From a virus, in IMG/VR virus record IMGVR_UViG_3300012920_000137, positions 1-32,978 of that record: a stretch of 32,978 bases of DNA, one strand, 5' to 3'. Positions 13,954 through 21,849 of the stretch are shown piece by piece; the first letter of the stretch is position 1; each line of letters opens with the position of its first letter. The position numbers were made by a program, and so were the translations under genes. The notes beneath the pieces are model-generated. The model was given only the letters and a program-made list of their open reading frames with translations. It made no database searches and was not told the DNA's origin.

Positions 13954-16404
13954 TTACGCCTCCAGTTGCAAGAGAGTGAGAGTTGCAGTGATTGTTGTGT
14001 TCTGACCAGAAAGATTTTTAACGTTTAGATAGACAGTGGTGTTGACTGGTGATTCAGTATTACCACCAACAGTGAATGGAGTAACAATTTGTTGTTGATT
14101 CTGACCTGTGGTAATTACTTCTGCAATTACACCAGAACCAGGATCTGGGTCTTCACCTACATTCCTAAGTAAATCGTCAGTTCTTGCTTGGCTACTACTA
14201 TATATGCGACACCATGCCGCATCAGATAGATTGACTTGGATCAGAGCATATGATTTAAATCCAGTTAGATTTAATGTATCGTATGTGTTATCAGCAAGGA
14301 GAATTGTGGTTCCACTAACAGTTGTTCTACTAGAAAGAGTACCACCCCCTCCACTTCCACCACCAGTAGCACTAAGTACACCACTAGCAGTAATAGCAAG
14401 ACCAGATCCAACAATAACACCACCCAACTGTGAGGTTGTAGCGGCAACAACATTAGCGACACCAGAAGTTTGATCTACATTAATAGTAGGACCATTTTTG
14501 ATACCACCCAGTGTAGTTGGAGATGCAATACCAATAGCACCAGCAGCAGTGCTAAGAACTCCACTGTTATCGATAGTTAATCCACTACCAACTTTAACTG
14601 CACCAAGCACAGTAGAAGATGCATAAGGAAGATCTACACTAGCAACACCAGTTCCACTATTGATTGTAATTCCAGAACCAATCTTAATACCACCTAGTAC
14701 AGTAGCAGAAGCAACAGGAATTGACTGAACATTAGCACTAAGAACACCTTGGTTGCTAATTGTTAATCCGTTTCCAATTTGGACACCACCAACAGTTGCA
14801 TAAGTTGCTAAAGGCAGAGTATATCCACTAGGAGCAGCGCTAATCTGTCCGTTTGATGGATCCATGGTAATACTAGTTCCATCAATTCTAACGCCACCTA
14901 AGACTGTTGTAGATGCAGTGGGTAGTGAATAGAAAACAGAAGGTTTATTTATAATCTGACCTAAACCACTGGTAGCATTCCAATCAGCATTTACTGGTTG
15001 AGTGCTATTAAAAACAATTCTATTGTTAGCAGGTTCATGAGTCAGTGTTGTACCACCTAGAGCAAGAATTTGATAACTAGATGTTGTACCATCTGTAGCA
15101 GTAAGAGTAACTGTAGCTTCGTTACTTGATAATGTAGTTCCTACAGAAAGACTGTAATTGTTTAGGTTGTTATAGTTAGTTCCATCATTTGTCCACTCCC
15201 ACTTATCAGTAGCTTCATTCCAACGTAAGGTTGTATCAGGTTCACTACCTCTATCAATTCTGATCGATCCATTCTGTGATGGAGTACCAGTCTGACCATC
15301 GTTGATAACAATCTCAGTCGCAGATACGTTGAGAGTGTTGACGTTAGTATTAGTTGTTGTCCCTTGTACAGTAAGGTTACCAGTGACTACGAGGTCACCA
15401 ACAGATAAGTTATTAGATGTAGTACCACCTCTACCTGTAATCGTATCAAGAGTATCAGACTCTGCTGTTAGATACGTAGGAGTAAAGTTTTCCCACTGAG
15501 ATGTAGAACTGTTGTACTTGAGGAGATCACCAGCAGTTAGGGTAGAAATAGTTACATCAGTTAGATTAGGAAGTGCAACTGAACTTAAGTAACCTGCAGC
15601 ACCATGATCACCCCATCCATATGCAGCATTCCATTCTGATAGGTTTGTTAATGTAATGCTACCAGCAGGTGCTGCAGCAAACACAGGATCAGTTTCTGCT
15701 GCAGTAGCAGCGTTTCCTGGTTTCCATCTACCAGTAGTAGAATCCCAAATTAATGCTTGACCATTTGTTGGTGCTGATGTTGCTGTATCAACATCTTGGA
15801 AAGTATTGATACCAATGTTAGCAAGAGATCCAGCAACTAGGTATCCCTGACTACTATGATCACCCCAACTGTATGCTGCATTCCACTGAGTAGATCCAGA
15901 TGATCCAGCACCTGTAGTAATACCACCAGTGAATGTTGCATCACCTATAGAAGTAAAGTTGGCGGTTCCAGATACAGTTAAGTTGGTTACTGTAATGTTG
16001 GGGTCACCAGAAAGTCCAGTAGAAGTACCACTGATACTTACGCCAGACATCAATGCTGTGGATGGATTATAGTAAAGAGTATCATCCGCAAATGTTTCTA
16101 CATTACCAGTAGCAGCAGATCCAAGTATGACTGCTAGGTTAACATTATCACTTGCTTTTGTAGTTACATTCAGAATATTATTCTGTTCGTTCAACCAAGC
16201 AGATGAACCATCATATCTGATGACCTGATCTGTTGATAGAGATGATAGTGTTACATCAGTTAGACCACCAAGAGTGGTAGATCCACCACCGCCACCACCA
16301 GCAGGAGGTAGAGACTCCCATGACGATCCATTCCACTCCCAGGTTATACCCGCTGCAGTGTATTGTTGTCCAACCGTAGGATTGGATGGAAATGTAATAG
16401 CCAT
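13954..16404 (-). CDS. Tail fibre / adhesin with LGG repeats (816 aa)
   Basis: The N-terminus (FPSNPTVGQQYTAAGITWEW) is a short domain common in phage fibres. Two WNAAYxWGDHxxxGYL motifs lie at residues ~174-189 and ~258-273, followed by DWNATSGLGQIINKPS at ~474. Six repeats of the type xTVLGGVxxGSGLTI occupy ~495-680 and predict a fibrous trimer shaft. A Gly-rich linker (~680-690) leads to a C-terminal globular domain ending in VTLLQLE-type residues (TATLTLLQLEA), which I recognise from other cyanophage structural proteins. It has no signal peptide. It is likely a side or tail fibre binding the host surface, with an AATAAATA late-type element just upstream. Confidence 0.88.
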   Translation of the reverse strand: MAITFPSNPTVGQQYTAAGITWEWNGSSWESLPPAGGGGGGSTTLGGLTDVTLSSLSTDQVIRYDGSSAWLNEQNNILNVTTKASDNVNLAVILGSAATGNVETFADDTLYYNPSTALMSGVSISGTSTGLSGDPNITVTNLTVSGTANFTSIGDATFTGGITTGAGSSGSTQWNAAYSWGDHSSQGYLVAGSLANIGINTFQDVDTATSAPTNGQALIWDSTTGRWKPGNAATAAETDPVFAAAPAGSITLTNLSEWNAAYGWGDHGAAGYLSSVALPNLTDVTISTLTAGDLLKYNSSTSQWENFTPTYLTAESDTLDTITGRGGTTSNNLSVGDLVVTGNLTVQGTTTNTNVNTLNVSATEIVINDGQTGTPSQNGSIRIDRGSEPDTTLRWNEATDKWEWTNDGTNYNNLNNYSLSVGTTLSSNEATVTLTATDGTTSSYQILALGGTTLTHEPANNRIVFNSTQPVNADWNATSGLGQIINKPSVFYSLPTASTTVLGGVRIDGTSITMDPSNGQISAAPSGYTLPLATYATVGGVQIGNGLTISNQGVLSANVQSIPVASATVLGGIKIGSGITINSGTGVASVDLPYASSTVLGAVKVGSGLTIDNSGVLSTAAGAIGIASPTTLGGIKNGPTINVDQTSGVANVVAATTSQLGGVIVGSGLAITASGVLSATGGGSGGGGTLSSRTTVSGTTILLADNTYDTLNLTGFKSYALIQVNLSDAAWCRIYSSSQARTDDLLRNVGEDPDPGSGVIAEVITTGQNQQQIVTPFTVGGNTESPVNTTVYLNVKNLSGQNTTITATLTLLQLEA
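14365..14922 (-). repeat. Six in-frame LGG repeats in the 816-aa fibre gene
   Basis: Six units of about 27-33 residues carry the core TxLGGVxxGxGxxIxxxGVxS. Examples start at LGGVRIDGTS, VGGVQIGNGL, LGGIKIGSGI, LGAVKVGSGL, LGGIKNGPTI and LGGVIVGSGL. They are diverged at DNA level, so this is an old structural repeat and not a recent expansion. Confidence 0.85.
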
Positions 16405-16426
16405 ATGATTAGTCTAACCCCTAGGG

Positions 16427-16434
16427 TATTTATT
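16427..16434 (-). promoter_or_regulatory. Late-type promoter AATAAATA before the 816-aa fibre gene
   Basis: TAATAAATA on the minus strand matches the T4-late box at seven of eight positions and lies about 23 bases before the ATG at 16404. It overlaps the stop codon of the 1488-aa gene. Confidence 0.5.
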
Positions 16435-19400
16435 AGAAGAATGCAACCTCTACGTTGCCGTTCATGTTTGAAGGATGCAAGGTGCAGACATACTGGAACG
16501 TTGTAGATGTATTAGTTCCACTAACTTCACTATATGGAACAGTAATATACTGAGTTCCTGTCTTACTACCAGTGATCCAACCTGCAGCATATCCAGGGTG
16601 AACAACACCACCAGATCTAAACTCCAGAGGATGACTAGAACCAGCAGTATTGATAATCTTATACTTCAATCCAGCATGGATTCTGAGGTTAATAGTCTGT
16701 GCAGTAGATGTTGGATAACCAGTTCCAGTAAATGAATAGCTGCTAGCTCCATTCGCAGTGAATGTAAGTGTTCCAACAATAGATTCTTCAATAGAATTAG
16801 GACCAGGATTAGATCCAGCAACCCACGTTACATTTCCTGCACCATCACTGGTGAGGACATCACCACTACTACCATTAGTGGTTGGATAAGTCAGACCACC
16901 AGCAGTGAGAGATCCTTTTGCTACAATGTTTCCAGTTGCACCATCTAACTCAACAGCATTAAGAGCACCGAAGTTGTTATGCTTGAGGTATATACCACTA
17001 GCTCCACCTGCACTGGAACCAACTTGTAACTTACCAGATACACTATCTACAACAAACATTTCGTTGGTGTTTGTATCAGTAATAACAAAAGCAGTTGCTG
17101 CATAGTTATCAATGAAAACAGGACCAGTAAATGCACCAGTACCTGCTACTTCGATACCACTAGCAGTTGTCTCCAACTTCTTAGTATTACTATGATATAA
17201 CTCTACTGATCCACCATTCTTTAAGACGATACCTTGATTACTTGAGTTGCAATAGTGTCTTACATCTTGACCACCAGTAGGGAGGAAGTCAGTAAAGTTA
17301 GTACCAACATCAGTAGATGCAACAAATACACTTCCAGTACCAAGTTTAAGAGTCTGACCATTAGGAATAGTTACACCAGTAGCTGAAGTAAGAGAATTAG
17401 TGTCTACACTACCAACATAGAGAGTTCTCCACCTTGTAGTAGTTTCACCAAGATCATATGTTCCATCAGTTGAACAGAGTACATGACCATTGAATGTACC
17501 ATTACCTGTTACAGAGATACCAGTAGAAGTAGTTTCTAGTTTTGTTCCACCACCACCATATCCCAGTTTTACATGTGCTGTATTATTAGTGTATGCATCG
17601 TTTCCAACATCAATAGTAATAATTCCAGTGTATAGATTAGCACCACCAACTTCACCTTTAGTACCAATGTAAAGGTTGTTTTCATCAACAACAATCCAGT
17701 TCGATGTACCATGCACTCCATCTTGCATATGGTACATAGACATATCATTACCAAACTTCAATGTATTGGTGTTTCCAAATGCATTAGCAAGTTGAGTGAC
17801 GATGCCCATCTGAATTCCAGTAGAGCTACCCGACGCACTACTAGAGTTTGCTACCCATGCATAGTCAGTACCATTCCAACTTAGAACATGACCTGATGTA
17901 GCACCACTTACATTCAAGTGAGAGTCTACATCACCATCAGCATAAGATCCACCACCACTTGAAGTTCCACCAGCAGGGTTAGCATCAACCCAGACATTAG
18001 AGTAACGAACCTTCAGTCTACCAGCATCACTCTCCCACCACAGATCACCAGAGTTAGGATTCGCTGGAGGATTATCAGAGATAGTTACATTAGCACCACC
18101 AGTAGCAGCAGAAATAAACTCAAGTGCTGTACCACCAGAGTTGACTGCGAGAACCTGTCCAGCAGATCCCATAGACGCTGGAGTATCAGTGAGACCCAGG
18201 AACGTAGAGGATCCACTACCACCACTAGATGCACCATTTGTCCAGTTAGTTCCATTAAAGTAAAGAACTTGACCCGATGTAGGTGTGGTTAAAGAAACAT
18301 CAGTTAGTTGATCTAGTTGCTGAGCACCACTACCACCGCCACCAGTAGCAGCATTCTGCCATGTTACATTTCCTGCACCATCACTAGTAAGAACCTGCCC
18401 AATAGTTCCATTCGTATTTGGATAAGTTAAACCACCAGCAGTTAGTTGTCCTACAGTAATATTATTAATGGTAGTAGCACCTCTACCAGTTACACTATCA
18501 AGAGTGTCTGTCTCTACTGTTAGATAACCTGCAGATGCATGATCACCCCAACTATACGCTTCGTTCCAGTTTGCCTTCTCTGTGTTCGTTGCTTGTAGAT
18601 ATCCAACAGAAGAATGATCGCCCCAGTTATATGCCTGAGTCCAATTAGTAATATGTGATAGTAGAATACCTGATGCAGGAGATGCAGTGAATAAAGGATC
18701 TACTTCAGTTGTAATGAAGTTGGTAATATCAGGTGGAGTGTACGTAAGTACATTTGTAGCAGAGTTAAAGTCTAAGTTACCAGAACCAAGAGGAGTAGAG
18801 TTGTTCTGTACAAACAAAGAACTATTCTGTTGAACACTACCACTCGCGGTAATAGTAGTAGGAACCCATCTACCACCAGAAGCACTGTAAGATAGAATCT
18901 GTCCATCACCTGCAGGTGTAGATAGATCAACGTCTAAAAGATCACCAATGTTTCTAACACCACCAACAGGAAGCCACTGACCATCCTGATACATCTGAAG
19001 TTGATTATCACCATTATTATAAATTACAGATCCATTCAGAACATTTAGAACATCACGCTCACTATTGTTCTTACTTGGGAATCTAATATAATCGAGTGCT
19101 TGCAGTTCTGTAATAGTCGCACCAGTTGATACTATATTATCTGATACAAGATATCCTTTGAGTCTTAACTCACCTTGAGTGGGTTCAAACTGAATCTTAT
19201 CCGATCCAGCAAATCCACCGTTGTTATTATACTGAATAGAATAATCATTACCACCAGCAACAATACCACCCGCACCTGCTGCACCTGTGTTTGGTGCTGT
19301 AGAAATATTTGTAATCCTACCACTAGGATCAACAGAGATAACAGGAATGGTTGCAGAGCTACCATAAATTCCGTTAGGAACTGCAGTTAGACCTTCTAAC

Positions 19401-20899
19401 TGTGCTGCAGAACCAGTATATGTTGTAGCGTTAATACCACCTGTAATAGTTAAGTTTGTAAATGTAGGAGTTGCACTGGTGCTGAGATCCTGAGCAACAG
19501 AGAACTCTAGTCTTGTTCCCTGAATATTATCTGTTCTTGTTAGAGTAACACCAGTACCAGCAGATAGAATTATCTCTTCAGCGTACCCAGTGCTATCTGT
19601 TAAACGAATACTCTTTCTATTAGGTTGTTGTTGATTCTCAACAGTTAAACCATATGTTGTGTTATCAGCATTGATGGTTAGTCTCTTCTGGACATTATCC
19701 ATCGTGACTAGAGCACTACCAGTACCAATAATTCTGACGATATCGTTAGAGTTTACCTGAGCAGTAACACTATTGTCTCCAATACTCCACCCATTATATG
19801 TTGGAGGAATAGCAGACCAAGATGTGTCTTGTCCGTCTGTTATTAGATACTTAGAAGCGTTTCCTGCTTGTGAAGGTAGGAATGCATTTAAAGCATTGTT
19901 AGCAGTAGTCTGTCCTGTACCACCATATGCAATGTCGATAGTTTGTGCTTCCCATCTACCTGCACCTAGAACACCAACAGATTCAAGTGAAGATTGTCTT
20001 ACATTATTACCAAGTGCGGTGCTAGTGATAACTTCATCACCATCAATCTTGTATTCTCTTCCACTAGCAAGATTAAAGTGTTCAGAAGAAGTCCAAGAAT
20101 CATCCGTATTGTTCCACAAGATGGTATGATCTTGATCTCCCTTCAGTCTAATTCCTCCGCCATCTGCTACAGCATCTGTAGGAATTAGAACATCATTTAG
20201 ATTAATAAATTTGTCTAGAGTTGTTACAGTAACCGAATTACTTGTAGTAGTTGTACCTTGTACAATCAGATTACCACTAACAGTTACTTGCTGGAATGTA
20301 ACAGGATCAGTCGGACCAACAGGTTGTCCAATTTTAATCTTATTATCAGCAGTAACTGTAACACCACTCTCTCCAACATATGTGGTGTTTTCATCATCAA
20401 CATTGATAGTAAATGTTCTACCAGACTGACTGATTGTCGCTGCGCCAGTTCCTACTAGATTAATATCACCATCAGTATAATTCTGTCCACCAGAACCTAC
20501 TCTAGTAATAGTATTAGTATCAGTATAAGAAGAATCAATAATAATCCTTCCAGCATTTCTTGTAAGAGAGACATTATTACCTGCTACCAGAACAACGTCA
20601 GTGAATCCACTACCAGATCCACCAGCAGATAATCTAATTACTTTATCGGTAGCAGGGTTAGCACCATCGACAGTGCTGAGGGTGTAAGTAGTATTGTTAT
20701 CTGTTAGGGGAACATTAGTCCACCCAACACCTGTAGTAGTTCTAGAAAGAACCTGACCCGTTAATCCAGTATCACCATTTAGAGAGATGATACCTTCGAC
20801 TACCAATGACTTTGTAGAAGGAACTCTCAGACCCTCTACTGCTAGAGTAGGTCCACTATTCCCTTGGTTGATGAGTTCATCTACTCTAATTCTAGACAT
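16433..20899 (-). CDS. Large tail fibre with C-terminal cupredoxin-like domain (1488 aa)
   Basis: The N-terminus MSRIRVDELINQGNSGPTLA is shared with the 1040-aa fibre (MSRARVDQIVNQ) and is probably the virion-attachment end. The shaft has fibre motifs including YGGTGQTTANNALNAFLPSQ, two WGDH motifs (WTQAYNWGDHSSVGYL and WNEAYSWGDHASAGYL), and two copies of TAGGLTYPxTNG with VLTSDGAGNVTW. The final ~90 residues resemble a cupredoxin: His1423 (GSSHPLEFR), Cys1472 and His1475 (YVCTLHPS) and Met1479, although the His-Met spacing is one longer than in the protease's domain. It is one of the longest proteins in the window and likely a long tail fibre. It has no signal peptide. Confidence 0.88.
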   Translation of the reverse strand: MSRIRVDELINQGNSGPTLAVEGLRVPSTKSLVVEGIISLNGDTGLTGQVLSRTTTGVGWTNVPLTDNNTTYTLSTVDGANPATDKVIRLSAGGSGSGFTDVVLVAGNNVSLTRNAGRIIIDSSYTDTNTITRVGSGGQNYTDGDINLVGTGAATISQSGRTFTINVDDENTTYVGESGVTVTADNKIKIGQPVGPTDPVTFQQVTVSGNLIVQGTTTTSNSVTVTTLDKFINLNDVLIPTDAVADGGGIRLKGDQDHTILWNNTDDSWTSSEHFNLASGREYKIDGDEVITSTALGNNVRQSSLESVGVLGAGRWEAQTIDIAYGGTGQTTANNALNAFLPSQAGNASKYLITDGQDTSWSAIPPTYNGWSIGDNSVTAQVNSNDIVRIIGTGSALVTMDNVQKRLTINADNTTYGLTVENQQQPNRKSIRLTDSTGYAEEIILSAGTGVTLTRTDNIQGTRLEFSVAQDLSTSATPTFTNLTITGGINATTYTGSAAQLEGLTAVPNGIYGSSATIPVISVDPSGRITNISTAPNTGAAGAGGIVAGGNDYSIQYNNNGGFAGSDKIQFEPTQGELRLKGYLVSDNIVSTGATITELQALDYIRFPSKNNSERDVLNVLNGSVIYNNGDNQLQMYQDGQWLPVGGVRNIGDLLDVDLSTPAGDGQILSYSASGGRWVPTTITASGSVQQNSSLFVQNNSTPLGSGNLDFNSATNVLTYTPPDITNFITTEVDPLFTASPASGILLSHITNWTQAYNWGDHSSVGYLQATNTEKANWNEAYSWGDHASAGYLTVETDTLDSVTGRGATTINNITVGQLTAGGLTYPNTNGTIGQVLTSDGAGNVTWQNAATGGGGSGAQQLDQLTDVSLTTPTSGQVLYFNGTNWTNGASSGGSGSSTFLGLTDTPASMGSAGQVLAVNSGGTALEFISAATGGANVTISDNPPANPNSGDLWWESDAGRLKVRYSNVWVDANPAGGTSSGGGSYADGDVDSHLNVSGATSGHVLSWNGTDYAWVANSSSASGSSTGIQMGIVTQLANAFGNTNTLKFGNDMSMYHMQDGVHGTSNWIVVDENNLYIGTKGEVGGANLYTGIITIDVGNDAYTNNTAHVKLGYGGGGTKLETTSTGISVTGNGTFNGHVLCSTDGTYDLGETTTRWRTLYVGSVDTNSLTSATGVTIPNGQTLKLGTGSVFVASTDVGTNFTDFLPTGGQDVRHYCNSSNQGIVLKNGGSVELYHSNTKKLETTASGIEVAGTGAFTGPVFIDNYAATAFVITDTNTNEMFVVDSVSGKLQVGSSAGGASGIYLKHNNFGALNAVELDGATGNIVAKGSLTAGGLTYPTTNGSSGDVLTSDGAGNVTWVAGSNPGPNSIEESIVGTLTFTANGASSYSFTGTGYPTSTAQTINLRIHAGLKYKIINTAGSSHPLEFRSGGVVHPGYAAGWITGSKTGTQYITVPYSEVSGTNTSTTFQYVCTLHPSNMNGNVEVAFF
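16436..16702 (-). other. Cupredoxin-like C-terminal domain of the 1488-aa fibre
   Basis: Residues ~1400-1488 form a beta-rich domain with candidate copper ligands His1423, Cys1472, His1475 and Met1479. It sits at the very tip of the fibre, where a receptor-binding or stabilising head is normally found. Confidence 0.5.
16827..16849 (-). repeat. 23-bp repeat inside the 1488-aa fibre gene, copy 1
   Basis: An identical 23-bp stretch (begins gttacatttcctgcacca on the plus strand) occurs here and at 18363-18385. Both encode the same peptide SDGAGNVTW. Nearby bases also match, suggesting duplication or recombination of a fibre module. Confidence 0.8.
18363..18385 (-). repeat. 23-bp repeat inside the 1488-aa fibre gene, copy 2
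   Basis: Second copy of the 23-bp repeat at 16827-16849. It lies in the TAGGLTYP/SDGAGNVTW module about 1.5 kb upstream in the coding direction. Confidence 0.8.
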
Positions 20900-20926
20900 T
20901 AGATACTACTTCCCCTGTAATAATTG

Positions 20927-20934
20927 TATTTATC
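20927..20934 (-). promoter_or_regulatory. Late-type promoter GATAAATA before the 1488-aa fibre gene
   Basis: TGATAAATAC on the minus strand matches seven of eight positions of the T4-late box. It lies about 28 bases before the ATG at 20899, and just past the stop of the 194-aa gene. Confidence 0.55.
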
Positions 20935-20936
20935 AG

Positions 20937-21521
20937 TTAGGGATTGTAGTGATCATATAAAGTTTTAGTTCTTTCGCAGTTGCGTTGGAATTTGCTGTAG
21001 TTATTAATTACAACATCATTAGCATTAGCAGGGGGATCATTCCATGTAGTGATATTCATGGGTGCATCATATGTCTGCGGAAGGTCCCTAACCCATTGCC
21101 TCCACTCTTCCCAACCAGTTGAATCTAAGTTACTTAATAGTAAGTAAGGATCTGATGCAGTAAGCATTTCATCCCTAGACATTTTTGATCTAGGAGTCCA
21201 AGCAATATAAGGAGCCATATACTCCTCATCATCTTTCTTCTGCTGTGCAGCTATAGATGCTAAATCGTGCTCTCTACATTCATTATAGAGTGTCTCAGCT
21301 AATGCACTATATTTAGTTACTTCTTCTTGGGTGAGAGGTCTGTTATCACCATCAGAAGTTTCTACGATTGAAACAGCAGGAGCAATCTCATCATTATACT
21401 TCATGCACCAAATATAGTCTTCAATATTCTCACTGAAATCTTGATTAATATAACATTCATCAGAATTAAATGCTACGACTCCATCTTGAGCACCTTCACC
21501 TCTCATAAGATAAAATTTCAT
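20937..21521 (-). CDS. Probable tail-fibre assembly chaperone (194 aa)
   Basis: The N-terminal half (MKFYLMRGEGAQDGVVAFNS onward) is soluble and acidic. Residues 137-148 read WEEWRQWVRDLP, matching the W-x2-(Y/W)-RQ-x-(L/V)-RDLP signature of phage tail assembly chaperones that follow fibre genes. The gene sits between two long fibre genes, as expected for a chaperone that folds or trimerises a fibre. Its start at 21521 overlaps the stop of the Cys4 gene by four bases. The assignment rests on the motif and location; the rest is unfamiliar. Confidence 0.7.
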   Translation of the reverse strand: MKFYLMRGEGAQDGVVAFNSDECYINQDFSENIEDYIWCMKYNDEIAPAVSIVETSDGDNRPLTQEEVTKYSALAETLYNECREHDLASIAAQQKKDDEEYMAPYIAWTPRSKMSRDEMLTASDPYLLLSNLDSTGWEEWRQWVRDLPQTYDAPMNITTWNDPPANANDVVINNYSKFQRNCERTKTLYDHYNP

Positions 21522-21847
21522 TTGCTTCCTTCAATCATGCCGTTATTATTTAGAGCAGCAGAAACAATAGCGGGTACAATTTTCTGTGCTTCCAACAAAT
21601 TTTCTTGGAGTTGCTGGTTCTGTTCGGTAGCAACGTTTCTAAAACTTTCCACAGCAGCACCAGCTTGTCTTGCCTGCTGTGATGCTTCTAAAATTAGCAT
21701 GGGTAGAAATGATACTGTACAGTCCCACTCATCAATCTCTTGTCCAGTCTGAGGATCATTGCCCCTCACCTGAATCCACCATTTACATTCAAATTTTTTA
21801 CAAGGACCGTTGACCAAAGGACAAAAGTCTCCACTTTCCATTCTCAT
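21518..21847 (-). CDS. Conserved four-cysteine protein (109 aa)
   Basis: The start at 21847 is supported by AGGAG about seven bases upstream. The N-terminal half has four cysteines in the pattern C9, C16, C21 and C43 (DFCPLVNGPCKKFEC, then WDC), with the aromatic WWIQVRGNDPQTGQEIDEWD between them. The pattern suggests a Zn or Fe-S site. The C-terminal half is an amphipathic helix (ASQQARQAGAAVESFRNVAT) likely to form a coiled coil. I recall similar short proteins as conserved hypotheticals in phages and bacteria but know no function. It is coupled to the chaperone gene, and the 1040-aa fibre ends just upstream. Confidence 0.75.
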   Translation of the reverse strand: MRMESGDFCPLVNGPCKKFECKWWIQVRGNDPQTGQEIDEWDCTVSFLPMLILEASQQARQAGAAVESFRNVATEQNQQLQENLLEAQKIVPAIVSAALNNNGMIEGSK

Positions 21848-21849
21848 AA

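Noticed and set aside
13951-13958. CGTAAATA as a late promoter for the 683-aa gene
   Set aside because: Two mismatches to the box and only five bases from the ATG, so it could not leave room for a leader.
14365-14922. CRISPR-like or tandem DNA array
   Set aside because: The periodicity is a coding repeat with diverged DNA, not identical repeats with spacers. No CRISPR array was seen anywhere in the window.
8737-20458. Many 60-120-aa plus-strand frames across the fibre genes
   Set aside because: They are antisense shadows of long repetitive fibre genes, rich in Ser, Thr, Ile and Cys, and lack ribosome sites.
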